Source of the DNA: Gloeocapsopsis crepidinum LEGE 06123
Lineage (GTDB): Bacteria > Cyanobacteriota > Cyanobacteriia > Cyanobacteriales > Chroococcidiopsidaceae
Assembly (NCBI RefSeq): GCF_015207655.1
Contig: NZ_JADEWN010000009.1
Coordinates: 1-64,000 of the forward strand
DNA length: 64,000 nucleotides
Direction: 5' to 3'
The notes beneath the pieces are model-generated. The model saw nothing but the letters and a program-made list of their open reading frames with translations. It did not search any database and had not been told where the DNA came from. Shown piece by piece: positions 20,135 to 30,661 of this stretch (position 1 is the stretch's first letter; every line of letters starts with the position of its first letter). A program made the position numbers and the translations under genes.

Positions 20135-21118
20135 ATGAGTTTATTTTTTGCCCTAGGAATTCTGTTTATCTTGCTGATAGCTGCGATCACCCTCTATCTA
20201 TTTACTGCTCGTCGTTATCAATCGTCTGACTCGGTTGCCAACTCTTACGACCAATGGACTGAAGACGGAATTTTAGAGTTTTATTGGGGCGAACACATTC
20301 ACTTAGGACACTATGGTTCGCCACCACGACGCAAAGATTTTCTAACTGCTAAATCTGACTTTGTACATGAAATGGTGCGCTGGGGTGAGTTAGACAAGTT
20401 TCCCCCTGGCACAACTGTCCTGGATGTTGGCTGTGGTATTGGGGGAAGCAGCCGCATTTTGGCACAAGATTATCGGTTTGCTGTCACCGGAATTACGATT
20501 AGCCCCCAGCAAGTGCTTCGTGCCCAGCAGCTGACTCCCAAAGAACTAAATGTCCGGTTTCAGGTAGACGATGCTATGGCGATGTCGTTTCCTGATGCTA
20601 GTTTTGATGTAGTTTGGTCAATTGAAGCAGGTCCCCATATGCCTGATAAAGCAATCTTTGCCAAAGAGTTGATGCGAGTGTTAAAGCCTGGTGGCGTGCT
20701 AGTAGTTGCTGATTGGAATCAGCGAGATGCGCGTCAAAAGCCGCTCAATTTTTGGGAAAAGCCTGTCATGCGACAACTGCTAGATCAATGGTCTCATCCT
20801 GAATTTTCCAGTATTGAAGGATTTGCTGAGCTTTTGGCAGAAACAGGGTTTGTTGAAGGAGAAGTCATCACTGCTGATTGGACAGAACCAACTCTACCAT
20901 CCTGGATTGATTCTATTTGGCAAGGCGTGGCTCGACCTGAAGGCTTGGTACGGTTTGGTTTACCAGGATTGCTCAAGTCTTTACGAGAAGTCCCAACTCT
21001 ACTTCTGATGCGGTTAGCATTTGGCACAGGACTTTGCCGATTTGGTATGTTTCGCGCTATCCGAAACAATCAAGAAACAGCAAATGAGTTGCAAGCAGTG
21101 CATGCGAAGGCAAAATAA
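20135..21118 (+). CDS. MPBQ/MSBQ-type methyltransferase (tocopherol/plastoquinone pathway), Sll0418-like
   Basis: 327 residues. An N-terminal membrane anchor (about 2-25) is followed by YQSSDSVANSYDQWTEDGIL. The SAM-binding motif I is VLDVGCGIGGSSRILA (about 95-110), and the C-terminal half contains WNQRDARQKPLNFWEKPVMR. The whole length resembles Synechocystis Sll0418, which methylates 2-methyl-6-phytyl- and 2-methyl-6-solanyl-benzoquinol, as recalled. It probably acts at the thylakoid or inner envelope. It lies downstream of hypC on the same strand but belongs to a different pathway. Confidence 0.85.
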   Translation: MSLFFALGILFILLIAAITLYLFTARRYQSSDSVANSYDQWTEDGILEFYWGEHIHLGHYGSPPRRKDFLTAKSDFVHEMVRWGELDKFPPGTTVLDVGCGIGGSSRILAQDYRFAVTGITISPQQVLRAQQLTPKELNVRFQVDDAMAMSFPDASFDVVWSIEAGPHMPDKAIFAKELMRVLKPGGVLVVADWNQRDARQKPLNFWEKPVMRQLLDQWSHPEFSSIEGFAELLAETGFVEGEVITADWTEPTLPSWIDSIWQGVARPEGLVRFGLPGLLKSLREVPTLLLMRLAFGTGLCRFGMFRAIRNNQETANELQAVHAKAK

Positions 21119-21349
21119 TGCTACTAGATAAACAAAGTCTATCTCTGGCGAATGCGCATTATTAAGCAGCACATTGCTCATGACGTTCAGGAGATCTATC
21201 AAGAGCTATGGTTTCTGGTGCGCGATCGCTTTTTGGCTAGTGTTAGGGGAAACTGCAAGTATAATTACAACCGTTTAATAATATGAAAGCTGTTTTAATT
21301 TCACTTAAACAAATGTAAAACGGACATTAATAGAAAAATATACACAAAT

Positions 21350-21422
21350 CGGGATGACTGGATTCGAACCAGCGGCCCCTTCGTCCCGAACGAAGTGCGC
21401 TACCAAGCTGCGCTACATCCCG
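21350..21422 (-). tRNA. tRNA-Pro (anticodon CGG)
   Basis: On the minus strand the 73-nt sequence folds as a full cloverleaf. The acceptor stem is CGGGATG/CATCCCG, the D stem GCGC/GCGC and the anticodon stem CTTCG/CGAAG. The anticodon loop TTCGGGA gives anticodon CGG, and the T arm is GCTGG-TTCGAAT-CCAGT. The CCA end is not encoded. No integrase lies next to it. Confidence 0.95.
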
Positions 21423-21633
21423 CTACTACTTATAAGTAGTCAGATTCATTGACCCTAAAGCATTCTAACATACCTGTGTTCGCCCACTGAAATTTTGTAT
21501 TTTGTGTGGGTCAAAGATGGGTCAGAAACCGTAGGGCAGGTAACGATAGAAATGTTGAAAGTAGAGTGTTAGGTAGTCGGTTAGTAAACACATAAAGGGA
21601 AAGAGATCAAATATTCTTTCCCTTAATTGACCG

Positions 21634-24381
21634 CTAACGCCGAGGTAACAAAGCAATAGGATTAACTGCTCCTTTACCTGAAGGATGGACTTCAAAATGC
21701 AAGTGAGGACCTGTACTAAAACCAGTGCTACCCATCTCTGCAATATGTTGTCCTTGTTCTACTTCTTGCCCTGCACGCACTAAGATTCGGTTATTGTGAG
21801 CATAGCGAGTAAGAGAACCATTCGGGTGTCTAATATCGACTAAATTTCCATAACCTCCAGAGTTCCAGCCTGCCCTGACAACAACACCAGAAGCGGCAGC
21901 AAAAATAGGAGTCCCGACAGGTGCTGCAACATCAATGCCTCGGTGCATTCTTCCCCAACGCCAGCCATAGCCAGAAGAGAGAACGCCTTTTGCTGGCCAA
22001 ATATAACCGTTGAAAGGTGCTGACATGCCAGTTCTAGGCAAATACATATCTGCTGCACCTAACGGTGGTAGTTCTGGAGATACCTGTCGTCCTCGTAGCG
22101 AGTGTAGCGCTTCAGTCGGATCGACATCAGTAGGTGCAGTTGCTAGTCTAGCTCTAATTGTCTTGGAGTTAGAATTACTTGCCTGAGCAACGCGAAATTC
22201 TGGATTAACGGGTTCAGCTGTAATTGCGCGGGGGCGGCTAGGACTATTAGCTACAGAAGCTACTGGTTTAGTTTTCGCCAAAGGCGCAACAACACTTACA
22301 ATTTCTGTTGCTTTAGTTTGCTGCTCAGTAACAGCACCTGAAGAACTAGCAAGTTGAGTAGTGTATTTTTGTCGCAACTGTTCAATTTCTGCTTGCAATC
22401 CTCGAACGTAAAAACTCGGTGGATCAAGTGGCTCTTCATTAGATAAACTACCACCCATACCAGTTGAGTTGTTCACAACTTGGGGTGCAGGCTGCGTTGT
22501 TAGATTGTTATGAGCTAATGCGGGCGCTTGCCCTTCGCCGTTGTTGGTGATTGTCGCAGATACTACTGGCACAACTGCGATTTGCTGTAGAGGACGATCG
22601 CTGACACTTATATTTTGAGCAACAGCACCGTTGTATGCCGACGTCGGAATAGTAATGTTTTGGTTAATCTGGAGCCGATCGGGATTAGAGATTTGGTTAG
22701 CAGCGATCAATTCATGTAGTGGAATGTCATATTCACGAGCGATCGCAGTTAATGTATCTCCTTGTTTGACTTGGTATGCTGTTGATAACGCCGCTTGGAC
22801 ACTGACTGTAGCTGTGTCCTCGATGGCTTGAGAAATCACATAAACTGTGTCTGGCGTGTTTAAGTTCTCAGGGGCAACGACATTTTGGTTTTCTGCTGTT
22901 TGAGTTCGTAACCGCTGAGCAAGAGCTTGTAGTCTTGCAGTTTCTGTATCTTGAGCTACTGTATCCTGTGTAGAACTTGGTGTGACATTCTGTAGCTCGT
23001 TAGTAACTCCAAATTCTGCTGGTTTTGGCAATGTTGCACTAGCTGAATTTTGAGTAGAGTCAATTTGTGTCTCTTGTTTTTGCGCACTCGCACTGTTTAC
23101 ATTTACTTGCGGAATGACTTCCTCAGGTGTTGTTCCTACAGATTTCTTGATCTCAACAACGATACTATTGCTGCTGGGTTCAATTGCTGTTTGAGTTCTA
23201 GTAGTAGGCGCAATATTGAGCGGGTCTAAGCTGCGTATAGACTGTGGAGTATTAAAAATAGATGGCGATCCAATTTGTGGAACTTGAGTATTGACAATAA
23301 AACTTTGATTCCCGCCTACTGGCTGCGAGTCTACAGTTGCCTTTTTTTCTGGTGATACCACATCACTAGGTCTACTTGCCTGATTTTGACTTGGCACTTC
23401 ATAGTTAGACTGGCTAGGGACTGGTGTTGGTTGATTAAGCTGGATATTGCTGTTATTTGCATCTTGTCTAGCAGGTCCCACAATCTGTGGAGTTACTAGA
23501 CTGTTTGTAGACGAACTGAACTCCTCAGACCGCAACTCCGCCGCACTATTTATTGAGTGGTTCGATTGTTGCTTTAAGCGATTAACTAATAACTTTTGTC
23601 TAGCACTAACAGTATTGCTATCTTTCGTTGTTGCTGATGCTGTATTTTGCAGTTGATTGCGACCAGTATTGCTGACTGGCTGTGTAGATGAGTCCTGCTG
23701 AAGTGCAATCGACTGATTTACTTTATTCGCTGATTTTAATCTCTGTACCAAGCGATCTTGACGCTTTACAGCTTGTGTAGCTGTATTGGCTTGGTGATGA
23801 TTTACGGTAGTGATTTCTACTTGGCTTGGTGCTATTGATTTGGGTTTTGTGTTTGTGCTTGGACTTGCATCCATCACTAAATTTTGTTGCCGCTGTTCAA
23901 CTTGAATCGGAGTTGTGGCAGGCGTTTTTACTTGCACTGTGCTTTTCGCAGCAGGAGGACTCACTGGCTGAGACACATTACTCTTTACTGGTAACTCAGG
24001 AGCAGGTGCAATCGGCATAGGAACAGCAGTATCCACTGGCGCTGGTATAGCTTCTATGACTACTGACTTTGTCTGTGTTGGGGTGGTTGTTGCCACCGAC
24101 ACCTTACTAGCTGTTGGTTCTTCACCTTGTGGTATTTCAGCTGCCGGCGCGCGATCGTGTCGAGTCAGTAAAAGGTTGGGTCCTCCCATTGAAATCGCGA
24201 TCGCCATCATCGCGACCGAAGTGCGCACTCGCCGTTTGACCTTGGGCTGAACGGGCTGCAATTGTTCCTCCAAAACTGCTTTACTTTTTGCACTAGTAGG
24301 AACAGCCTTAACCTTTTTCATCCATGCTCTTTTCAAAAATGACCTCCTATGAGCAATAGGGCTTACCTGATCTCGATTCAT
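21634..24381 (-). CDS. LysM and M23 peptidase-domain cell-envelope protein
   Basis: 915 residues. The N-terminus is basic with one hydrophobic segment (about 53-68), then a very long Gln/Ser/Thr/Pro-rich linker of about 450 residues. One LysM domain follows (about 535-580, YQVKQGDTLTAIAREYDIP). A C-terminal LytM/M23 domain carries the zinc motifs HRGIDVAAPVGTP and HLHFEVHPSG (about 795-910). It probably acts in the periplasm on peptidoglycan, or as an EnvC/NlpD-like amidase activator. The zinc ligands in HxxxD and HxH look intact, favouring an active endopeptidase. Confidence 0.88.
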   Translation of the reverse strand: MNRDQVSPIAHRRSFLKRAWMKKVKAVPTSAKSKAVLEEQLQPVQPKVKRRVRTSVAMMAIAISMGGPNLLLTRHDRAPAAEIPQGEEPTASKVSVATTTPTQTKSVVIEAIPAPVDTAVPMPIAPAPELPVKSNVSQPVSPPAAKSTVQVKTPATTPIQVEQRQQNLVMDASPSTNTKPKSIAPSQVEITTVNHHQANTATQAVKRQDRLVQRLKSANKVNQSIALQQDSSTQPVSNTGRNQLQNTASATTKDSNTVSARQKLLVNRLKQQSNHSINSAAELRSEEFSSSTNSLVTPQIVGPARQDANNSNIQLNQPTPVPSQSNYEVPSQNQASRPSDVVSPEKKATVDSQPVGGNQSFIVNTQVPQIGSPSIFNTPQSIRSLDPLNIAPTTRTQTAIEPSSNSIVVEIKKSVGTTPEEVIPQVNVNSASAQKQETQIDSTQNSASATLPKPAEFGVTNELQNVTPSSTQDTVAQDTETARLQALAQRLRTQTAENQNVVAPENLNTPDTVYVISQAIEDTATVSVQAALSTAYQVKQGDTLTAIAREYDIPLHELIAANQISNPDRLQINQNITIPTSAYNGAVAQNISVSDRPLQQIAVVPVVSATITNNGEGQAPALAHNNLTTQPAPQVVNNSTGMGGSLSNEEPLDPPSFYVRGLQAEIEQLRQKYTTQLASSSGAVTEQQTKATEIVSVVAPLAKTKPVASVANSPSRPRAITAEPVNPEFRVAQASNSNSKTIRARLATAPTDVDPTEALHSLRGRQVSPELPPLGAADMYLPRTGMSAPFNGYIWPAKGVLSSGYGWRWGRMHRGIDVAAPVGTPIFAAASGVVVRAGWNSGGYGNLVDIRHPNGSLTRYAHNNRILVRAGQEVEQGQHIAEMGSTGFSTGPHLHFEVHPSGKGAVNPIALLPRR

Positions 24382-25132
24382 CGAGTTTATTACTAGTTAA
24401 TGAATTAGGCTACTACTTTTGATAGATTCACCTCGCACCCAGTAGACATACTTAAGCAAGATTACTAGGCATTTTTGATTTAGACAAGTTTACATCAACT
24501 CGTAACAATTGCAACTAGTGATTTTTTCGGCTTTTTCGCTTGTTGATTGCTATGACCATCAGACTGTAACAAGTAGCAGTTGCCACTATTATTAATGCGC
24601 GCGATCGCAATTGTGATGTAATTAATTTTTTTTACAAAATTAAATCTAGCTGTGCTCATACCCATTAATGCTGCTATTTTGCCCATCCGACCACTGATAC
24701 TTCATTTGATTGTTCTTGTGTCTTGTGCGCTTAGCGATTACTAAGCACTATGTTTGATCTGCCTTCTAACCGCAATTAGAAGAACTTTTAGGCAAGCACA
24801 ATAACTCAGCTTGTTGATTGTACTCGCTTTAATCAGGTTTGATCCTGAAAGACTTAACATATTTAGTCTATTTAGAATGAATAAAATCTATCGCTTTCTT
24901 CTGCGAAAAGCTCTTTTTTACTATAAAAATTTCTTATGAATAATGAGCATATGACATTGTTGAGCTAAGGTAAAGCTGCTTGTACTTCATTTCTTTAATT
25001 AACGTATAAATTGATGCTGATGACCTCAACTTTTTATATGACTATAAGCGTAAGTCATTAAATATTAATTCAAGCAAAAATACTTAAAATGTAGGAAAAT
25101 ACAAGCTGAGCGGCGCATCTTTAAAAACAAAC
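24382..25132. other. Long intergenic region upstream of the M23 peptidase gene
   Basis: About 750 AT-rich bases between trmL and the M23 gene, both leftward. One 63-codon open frame (24495-24686, minus) has no recognisable features and is probably noncoding. No tRNA, repeat family member or known riboswitch core (a c-di-AMP switch was specifically looked for) was seen. It should hold the M23 promoter and trmL-side noncoding DNA. Confidence 0.4.
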
Positions 25133-25594
25133 TCAGACCAGAAGTCCTAATTGACGCCGAGCTTCAAATAAACCTATAGCAACACTTACAGAGAGATTTA
25201 AGCTACGAACCTTTGGGTGTGGCATGGGAATATAAACTGTAGCGGTACATTCAGATATCATTTCAGGTGACAAACCTGTTGTTTCGCTACCAAAGAGTAG
25301 CCAATCATCAGCTTGAAACTGGAACGCAGCGTAATTGGTATTTCCCCTCACACTAAACCCAATCGTACGCCCACCGCGTTGTTTATAGTGAGTTTGAAAA
25401 GTATAAAGTGTTTCATGGTATTGCAGATTTACGTAGGGCCAATAATCTAAACCAGCTCGCTTCACATAGCGATCGCTAATCTCAAATCCCAGTGGTCCTA
25501 CTAAATGAAGCTCAGTACCTGTTGCCGCACAAGTACGAGCAATATTGCCAGTATTTGGGGGAATTTGGGGGTGAACTAAGACAATCTGAGGCAT
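25133..25594 (-). CDS. trmL: tRNA (cytidine/uridine-34 2'-O)-methyltransferase, TrmL/YibK family
   Basis: 153 residues, the usual length. SPOUT-fold motifs are present: VLVHPQIPPNTGNIARTCAA near the N-terminus (motif 1), LLFGSETTGLSPEM (motif 2), and the knot-forming VRSLNLSVSVAIGLFEARRQ at the C-terminus (motif 3). The enzyme methylates the wobble ribose of tRNA-Leu isoacceptors. Monocistronic in appearance. Confidence 0.92.
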   Translation of the reverse strand: MPQIVLVHPQIPPNTGNIARTCAATGTELHLVGPLGFEISDRYVKRAGLDYWPYVNLQYHETLYTFQTHYKQRGGRTIGFSVRGNTNYAAFQFQADDWLLFGSETTGLSPEMISECTATVYIPMPHPKVRSLNLSVSVAIGLFEARRQLGLLV

Positions 25595-25763
25595 TTGTTC
25601 TTGATCCGACTTAGAACATCATAATCGTGTAGGTTCCAGTCAGTACACGTCTATAGCTAAACTATAGGTTTTTTAAATAATAGAATGCCTAATAACATTG
25701 ATTAAATATTTTAAATTCTCCTCGTATTTTAAACTTTCATGCTTTTTTTTCGCTATCCCTCGA

Positions 25764-26915
25764 CTAGGCAGCTACAGGAGAACATAATTCAGATTCTAGT
25801 TCGCGTTCGCGTTCGCGCATTGCTAAGCTTGCTTGAGTTACTATTTGCCGAATATCAAAACCGCAAGAATGAAGTTGCAACCACTGCTGTGCTTCGTTAC
25901 CTTCGCGGAGAATTTTTTGGACTGGTGAAAGAAAACAGTTAAAGCCACTTTGTTTAGCGATCGCCCAAACATCTTGATAAATTTCAGCAATCCAATCTCG
26001 TGCTAAGATGCTTCTGCCATCTTGCCAATGCGTCAACTGAGCATTTAAACCGTAGTGTGCTGCGGCAGTTTCATTAGCTGTCGTAATTGCCAAAAGTTCT
26101 TCTGGAAGGTTTGTTGCAGGTAAAGTACTATTTTCCAGGGGATCGAGGCTGGGATCGGCAATAAGTTGTAAAAGCCGTGCTTCGAGTAAAGTAGCGATCG
26201 CAAGTAAACTAATTGGGTCACTTACAAGATCGCAAATGCGTAATTCTAAGCGATTTAGGTCATACGGGCGGCGATCGCCATTTGGTCGTACTGATACCCA
26301 CAAGTGACGTACGTTTTGCATCGTACCTGCTGCTAACTGTTCTTCTACCCAACGAATATGATGCGCGTGACTTTCAAATAAAGGTACGTGAGTAGGAGTT
26401 TGGGGAAATAATCCCCAGCGTGTTGAATGATAGCCTGTCGCTTTGCCATCCAGAAAAGGAGATGCGGCACTTAAAGCTAGATATAGTGGCGCTTCTACTC
26501 GTACCAAACGACACGCACGTAATAATGTTTCCGGATCTTTAATACCGATATTGATGTGAACGCTTGCAGTGACTACTTTAGTACCATAGGTTTGTTCAAT
26601 ATAGTCATGATAAGGATTACTCGGATCAGAGCGAAAAAAGCGATCGCTTCCACCTAAAGCCAGCGTACTTCCAGGTATCAGAGTATAGTTACCTAATTTT
26701 TGAAGAAATTCGCGTAACTGTAATCGCGGACGCAGCAAGGCACACAGTAAATCCTCATATTTCCACAAAGGTGGAGTCGTATATTCTACGTTGCGACTAT
26801 CTGGCTCGCGAACAAATCCATCCAAACCAGCTACAATTTTGTCTGAAAGACCGATAACATCACCCTGGGGCGTACCAGTGTACATTTCGACTTCAAAACC
26901 TTTTGATAGCAGCAC
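25764..26915 (-). CDS. gshA: Glutamate-cysteine ligase, cyanobacterial type
   Basis: 383 residues beginning at GTG 26915 (MLLSKGFEVEMYTGTPQG) with GAGGGA upstream. The family is the short GCS2-like ligase used by cyanobacteria for the first step of glutathione synthesis. Conserved parts include EVEMYTGTP, the central VTASVHINIGIKDPE and VSVRPNGDRRPYDLNRLELR. It is cytosolic. The C-terminal tail RERERELESELCSPVAA is charged and variable. It is transcribed leftward like trmL but separated by about 170 bases. Confidence 0.88.
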   Translation of the reverse strand: MLLSKGFEVEMYTGTPQGDVIGLSDKIVAGLDGFVREPDSRNVEYTTPPLWKYEDLLCALLRPRLQLREFLQKLGNYTLIPGSTLALGGSDRFFRSDPSNPYHDYIEQTYGTKVVTASVHINIGIKDPETLLRACRLVRVEAPLYLALSAASPFLDGKATGYHSTRWGLFPQTPTHVPLFESHAHHIRWVEEQLAAGTMQNVRHLWVSVRPNGDRRPYDLNRLELRICDLVSDPISLLAIATLLEARLLQLIADPSLDPLENSTLPATNLPEELLAITTANETAAAHYGLNAQLTHWQDGRSILARDWIAEIYQDVWAIAKQSGFNCFLSPVQKILREGNEAQQWLQLHSCGFDIRQIVTQASLAMRERERELESELCSPVAA

Positions 26916-27104
26916 GGTGTTCCCTCGAATTTGGATAGATTTTTATGTTTTTACAGTGTAAATCTGTGATTTTCACTACGCATCCGTCAAGAGTTTAGCA
27001 TCTCATCTATCGTGTTTTAAAAGCTGTGTCTTTATGCACTATTTAACGGCGAACATCTATCGAAGGGCATAATTAAATTATATAAATCACAAGGCTTGGT
27101 TGCA

Positions 27105-28019
27105 TCACCTGTAATGACGATAAACTTCACTAGCAGCTCGATGCAGTAAAGAGTGACGATAAACTAAACTTTTAAAATCATCTGCATAACCGCCACCAAT
27201 CACACAAGCTACCGGATAACCACTACTAACACAGGTACTTAAAACTTGCATTTCGCGGCGATAGATCCCAGCATCAGTTAAAGCTAATTTACCCAAGCGA
27301 TCGCCTGCGTGCGGATCGACACCAGCATCGTACAACACTAAATCTGGCTTCACTTGTGCAAGTAAATCAGGTAAGTAGCTTGCTAAAGTTTGCAAATAGG
27401 CATCATCTTCCATTCCCGCTGGTAAGGGAACATCTAAATCACTTTTTTGTTTAGTTCCAGGAAAATTAACCTCACAGTGCATCGAAAACGTAAAAACACT
27501 GGCATCATCCTGAAAGATATATGCAGTGCCGTCTCCCTGATGTACATCCAAGTCTACAATCAGTACTTTTTCAACAAGTTGCAACTTTTGTAAAACGCGG
27601 GCTGCGATCGCCAAATCGTTGAAAATACAAAAACCAGAACCATAACTTGGAAAAGCATGATGTGTTCCTCCCGCAGTGTTACAAGCTAAACCATGACCGA
27701 GGGCTAATTTAGCAGTCAGAATTGTCCCACCAACAGCAATACAAGTGCGATTGACTAGCGCAGAACTCCAAGGTAAACCAATACGTCGTTGGGCTTTAGC
27801 ATCGAGTGTACCTGTACAGTATGCTTGAACATACTCTGGAGTGTGAACCAATGTTATCCATTGATCTAACGGATACTCTGGAGCATAAAATTGTAAGGGA
27901 TGTGCTACTCCATCTGCTATGAGTAGTTCATAGAGTTGGCTAAACTTAGGCATCGGAAAGCGATGACCTGTAGGTAAAGGTGCTACGTAGTCAGGATGAT
28001 AAACAATTGGTAAGTCCAT
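27105..28019 (-). CDS. Histone deacetylase-family (AcuC/acetylpolyamine amidohydrolase-like) protein
   Basis: 304 residues. The zinc amidohydrolase fold is shown by GGTHHAFPSYGSGFCIFND (tandem catalytic His pair), VLIVDLDVHQGDGTAYIF (zinc Asp/His) and LVLYDAGVDPHAGDRLG (second zinc Asp). Length fits the bacterial class. The substrate is probably an acetylated small molecule or protein lysine. Such a deacylase could oppose the GNAT-containing protein at 14.7 kb, but this is only an inference. Confidence 0.87.
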   Translation of the reverse strand: MDLPIVYHPDYVAPLPTGHRFPMPKFSQLYELLIADGVAHPLQFYAPEYPLDQWITLVHTPEYVQAYCTGTLDAKAQRRIGLPWSSALVNRTCIAVGGTILTAKLALGHGLACNTAGGTHHAFPSYGSGFCIFNDLAIAARVLQKLQLVEKVLIVDLDVHQGDGTAYIFQDDASVFTFSMHCEVNFPGTKQKSDLDVPLPAGMEDDAYLQTLASYLPDLLAQVKPDLVLYDAGVDPHAGDRLGKLALTDAGIYRREMQVLSTCVSSGYPVACVIGGGYADDFKSLVYRHSLLHRAASEVYRHYR

Positions 28020-28205
28020 GTTTAGCTGTTAGCAGTTAGCTTTTAGCCATTAGCTATTCGGTAATTCGCAGTAATTGACTACGACTGCGGTAAGTGAACT
28101 CATTCAATTAAACATTATTTGTGGGGTAGGCATCTTGCTTGCCCTGAAGTGTCTAAAAAATCATACATAAAGTATTCTGCTAAATAGAAGCCTACGATAA
28201 ATTCT

Positions 28206-28721
28206 ATGGAAGGTAAAATACTTTGGCAGCAAGGTAACTCCAAACCAGAAAATCTCAACAATTTTGCGGTTATTAGTCAATGGTGGTCAAGCTTAGCAAA
28301 TAAACAAGTCATGCTGGCGCAGCGCATGATTCCCCAAACAGGGGAGGTTGACGAACTTGACTGGGAATTACAACGCTTTGATGAAGTTTTTGAAATCAAA
28401 AGCCCAGAAATTCGTGGTATTACGCTTTATTGGCAAAAACCCGACTCACCGCAAGTCCGTAACACCACACCGCATCAGTTAGTCCTCGATACTCGCCAAC
28501 AGCAGTTATATATTTTCCCACAGTCACAAAAACAACTCGTCATCCGTGTAGCCCTACGGGGAATAAGCTATGAAACTATTGAAGTTAAAAATCCTCACTG
28601 GCTATACCGTCGTGTAGGAGAAAACCACATTCTCACGCTACGAGACAATCAGCAACAACTAGAAGTGAAAATTACTCTCAATCCCAACAGTCTTAGTCAA
28701 TTGAAAGAACAACTTCCATAA
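28206..28721 (+). CDS. Conserved hypothetical protein, 171 residues
   Basis: No signal peptide or membrane segment. The sequence looks beta-rich and has a Trp-rich first half (ISQWWSSLANKQ, WELQRFDEVF). I do not recognise the family; similar proteins may be limited to cyanobacteria. It is isolated: its neighbour to the left is divergent, and dhaK follows after a repeat-containing spacer. Function unknown. Confidence 0.6.
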   Translation: MEGKILWQQGNSKPENLNNFAVISQWWSSLANKQVMLAQRMIPQTGEVDELDWELQRFDEVFEIKSPEIRGITLYWQKPDSPQVRNTTPHQLVLDTRQQQLYIFPQSQKQLVIRVALRGISYETIEVKNPHWLYRRVGENHILTLRDNQQQLEVKITLNPNSLSQLKEQLP

Positions 28722-28729
28722 GAGAGGTT

Positions 28730-28823
28730 TGAGTTTAAGAGAGTTATGAGTTAAGAAAATTCTTCTAATTCAAAATTCAAAATTCAAAACTAATCACTAG
28801 CCACTACTCTTTAGGATTCAAAA
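28730..28823. repeat. Dispersed repeat, copy in + orientation
   Basis: Contains GAGTTTAAGAGAGTTAT, AATTCAAAATTCAAAAC, TAATCACTAG and CCACTACTCTTTAGGATTC. The reverse complement of the same series occurs at 33771-33854. It begins 8 bases after a stop codon. AT-rich noncoding repeat of unknown function. Confidence 0.7.
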
Positions 28824-28884
28824 CTTTTGATGTGACTTGAAGTTACGTTTACACGTTTTAATAGTATTACCAGGAGTCACCGCG

Positions 28885-29958
28885 ATGAAAAAGTTGATTA
28901 ATCGACCGGAAGATTTTGTTCGTGAGAGTTTGATAGGTATGGCAAAGGCTCATCCTGATCTTTTAAAGGTACAATTTGAGCCAACGTTTGTCTACCGTGC
29001 TGTTGCACCTGTACCAGGGAAAGTTGCGATTGTTTCGGGTGGTGGTAGCGGACACGAACCAATGCACGCAGGGTTTGTTGGCTTGGGAATGCTTGATGCA
29101 GCTTGTCCTGGTGAAGTTTTTACTTCTCCAACTCCCGATCAAATGCTAGCAGCAGCAAAACAAGTTGATGGTGGTGGTGGAATTCTTTATATCGTCAAAA
29201 ACTATAGTGGCGATGTGATGAACTTTGAAATGGCAACTGAGTTAGCTCATGCTGAAGATCTGCGAGTATTGAGTATTTTAATTGACGATGATGTTGCTGT
29301 TAAGGATAGTTTGTACACCCAGGGACGGCGAGGTGTAGGAACAACAATATTAGCTGAGAAAATTTGCGGTGCCGCAGCCGAACAAGGATACGATCTACAG
29401 CAAATTGCCGATTTGTGTCGCCGAGTCAATCTTCATGGACGCAGTATGGGAGTTGCCTTAACTTCGTGTACTGTACCAGCAAAAGGAACGCCTACCTTTG
29501 AATTAGGTGCTAACGAAATTGAAATGGGAATCGGAATCCACGGCGAACCAGGCTGCGAAAGAATGTCGATTAAGTCTGCGGATGAGATTACTGAAATACT
29601 CGCAACGTCAATTTTTGAAGATGTAGCTTATAGTCGCACAGTACGAGAGTGGGATGAAAATAAAGGGGGATTTGTTGACGTACAATTAACTGATCCTGAA
29701 TGGGAAAAGGGCGATCGCCTTCTCGCTTTTGTTAATGGTATGGGTGGTACGCCATTGGCTGAATTATATATTATCTATCGCAAACTTGCTGAGCTTTGCG
29801 AGCAGCAAGGATGGCAAATTGTGCGTAACTTAATCGGTTCTCATATCACTTCGCTGGATATGCAAGGTTGTTCAATTACACTGCTGAAGTTAGATGATGA
29901 AATGATTCGACTCTGGGATGCACCCGTGAAAACAGCAAGCTGGCGATGGGGAATTTAA
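28885..29958 (+). CDS. dhaK: Dihydroxyacetone kinase subunit DhaK (substrate-binding)
   Basis: 357 residues from ATG 28885, chosen over an upstream in-frame start because CAGGAG lies 8 bases before it and DhaK proteins start at this [12 protein letters not shown]. The dihydroxyacetone-binding loop [16 protein letters not shown] is present, and GIGIHGEPG contains the histidine that forms the hemiaminal with the substrate. With DhaL it phosphorylates dihydroxyacetone. The DhaM partner at 37.3 kb indicates that phosphate comes from PEP rather than ATP. dhaL starts 2 bases after the stop. Confidence 0.95.
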   Translation: MKKLINRPEDFVRESLIGMAKAHPDLLKVQFEPTFVYRAVAPVPGKVAIVSGGGSGHEPMHAGFVGLGMLDAACPGEVFTSPTPDQMLAAAKQVDGGGGILYIVKNYSGDVMNFEMATELAHAEDLRVLSILIDDDVAVKDSLYTQGRRGVGTTILAEKICGAAAEQGYDLQQIADLCRRVNLHGRSMGVALTSCTVPAKGTPTFELGANEIEMGIGIHGEPGCERMSIKSADEITEILATSIFEDVAYSRTVREWDENKGGFVDVQLTDPEWEKGDRLLAFVNGMGGTPLAELYIIYRKLAELCEQQGWQIVRNLIGSHITSLDMQGCSITLLKLDDEMIRLWDAPVKTASWRWGI

Positions 29959-29960
29959 TC

Positions 29961-30608
29961 ATGGTGACAAAAGAGCAAATTCTACAATGGTTGCAGCAAT
30001 TCGCCAGTGCGATCGCCCAAAATAAAGAATACCTAACACAATTAGATGCAGCGATCGGTGATGCTGACCACGGGATCAATATGGATCGTGGTTTTCAAAA
30101 AGTCGCAAATCAGTTATCAAATTTTGCAGCGCAAGATATCAGCAGTATTTTGAAAAGTGTAAGTATGACACTCATCTCTAGTGTCGGTGGTGCTAGTGGT
30201 CCATTGTATGGCAGCTTCTTTTTACGTGCTAGTACCGCAGTTATAGGAAAACAAGAATTGTCTAACGAAGATATGGTGAGTTTACTGCAAGCAGGGTTAG
30301 ATGGTGTCTTGCAACGAGGCAAAGCTCAACTTAGTGATAAAACAATGATTGATGCACTGTCTCCTGCAGTTACAACTTTTACCCAAATTATTAGGGAAGG
30401 AAAAACTACCACAGAAGCTATACAACAAGCTACAGTTGCAGCAGAACAAGGCATGAAAGCAACTATCCCAATGGTGGCAAAAAAAGGGCGGGCTAGCTAC
30501 TTAGGCGATCGCAGTATCAATCGTCAAGATCCTGGCGCAACATCCGTTTATTTGATGATCCAGAGTTTATCTGAAGTACTGGTTGAGTCACTAGTGACTA
30601 GTGATTAG
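29961..30608 (+). CDS. dhaL: Dihydroxyacetone kinase subunit DhaL (ADP-binding)
   Basis: 215 residues from ATG 29961 (MVTKEQILQWL); a second ATG at 29946 overlaps dhaK. The nucleotide and magnesium-binding motif DAAIGDADHGINMDRG is near residue 35, and SSVGGASGPLYGSFF and GRASYLGDRSINRQDPGA are conserved lid/phosphate regions. DhaL of PTS-type enzymes holds ADP permanently as a coenzyme that is re-phosphorylated by DhaM. It follows dhaK directly. Confidence 0.93.
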   Translation: MVTKEQILQWLQQFASAIAQNKEYLTQLDAAIGDADHGINMDRGFQKVANQLSNFAAQDISSILKSVSMTLISSVGGASGPLYGSFFLRASTAVIGKQELSNEDMVSLLQAGLDGVLQRGKAQLSDKTMIDALSPAVTTFTQIIREGKTTTEAIQQATVAAEQGMKATIPMVAKKGRASYLGDRSINRQDPGATSVYLMIQSLSEVLVESLVTSD

Positions 30609-30661
30609 TGGCTAGACAAAGCAATTACCTATTACCAATTACTAAGCATCGGCAATACTTT

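Noticed and set aside
24382-25132. c-di-AMP riboswitch expected upstream of the LysM/M23 gene
   Set aside because: This gene type often has such a switch, but none of the conserved core segments are found on the minus strand here.
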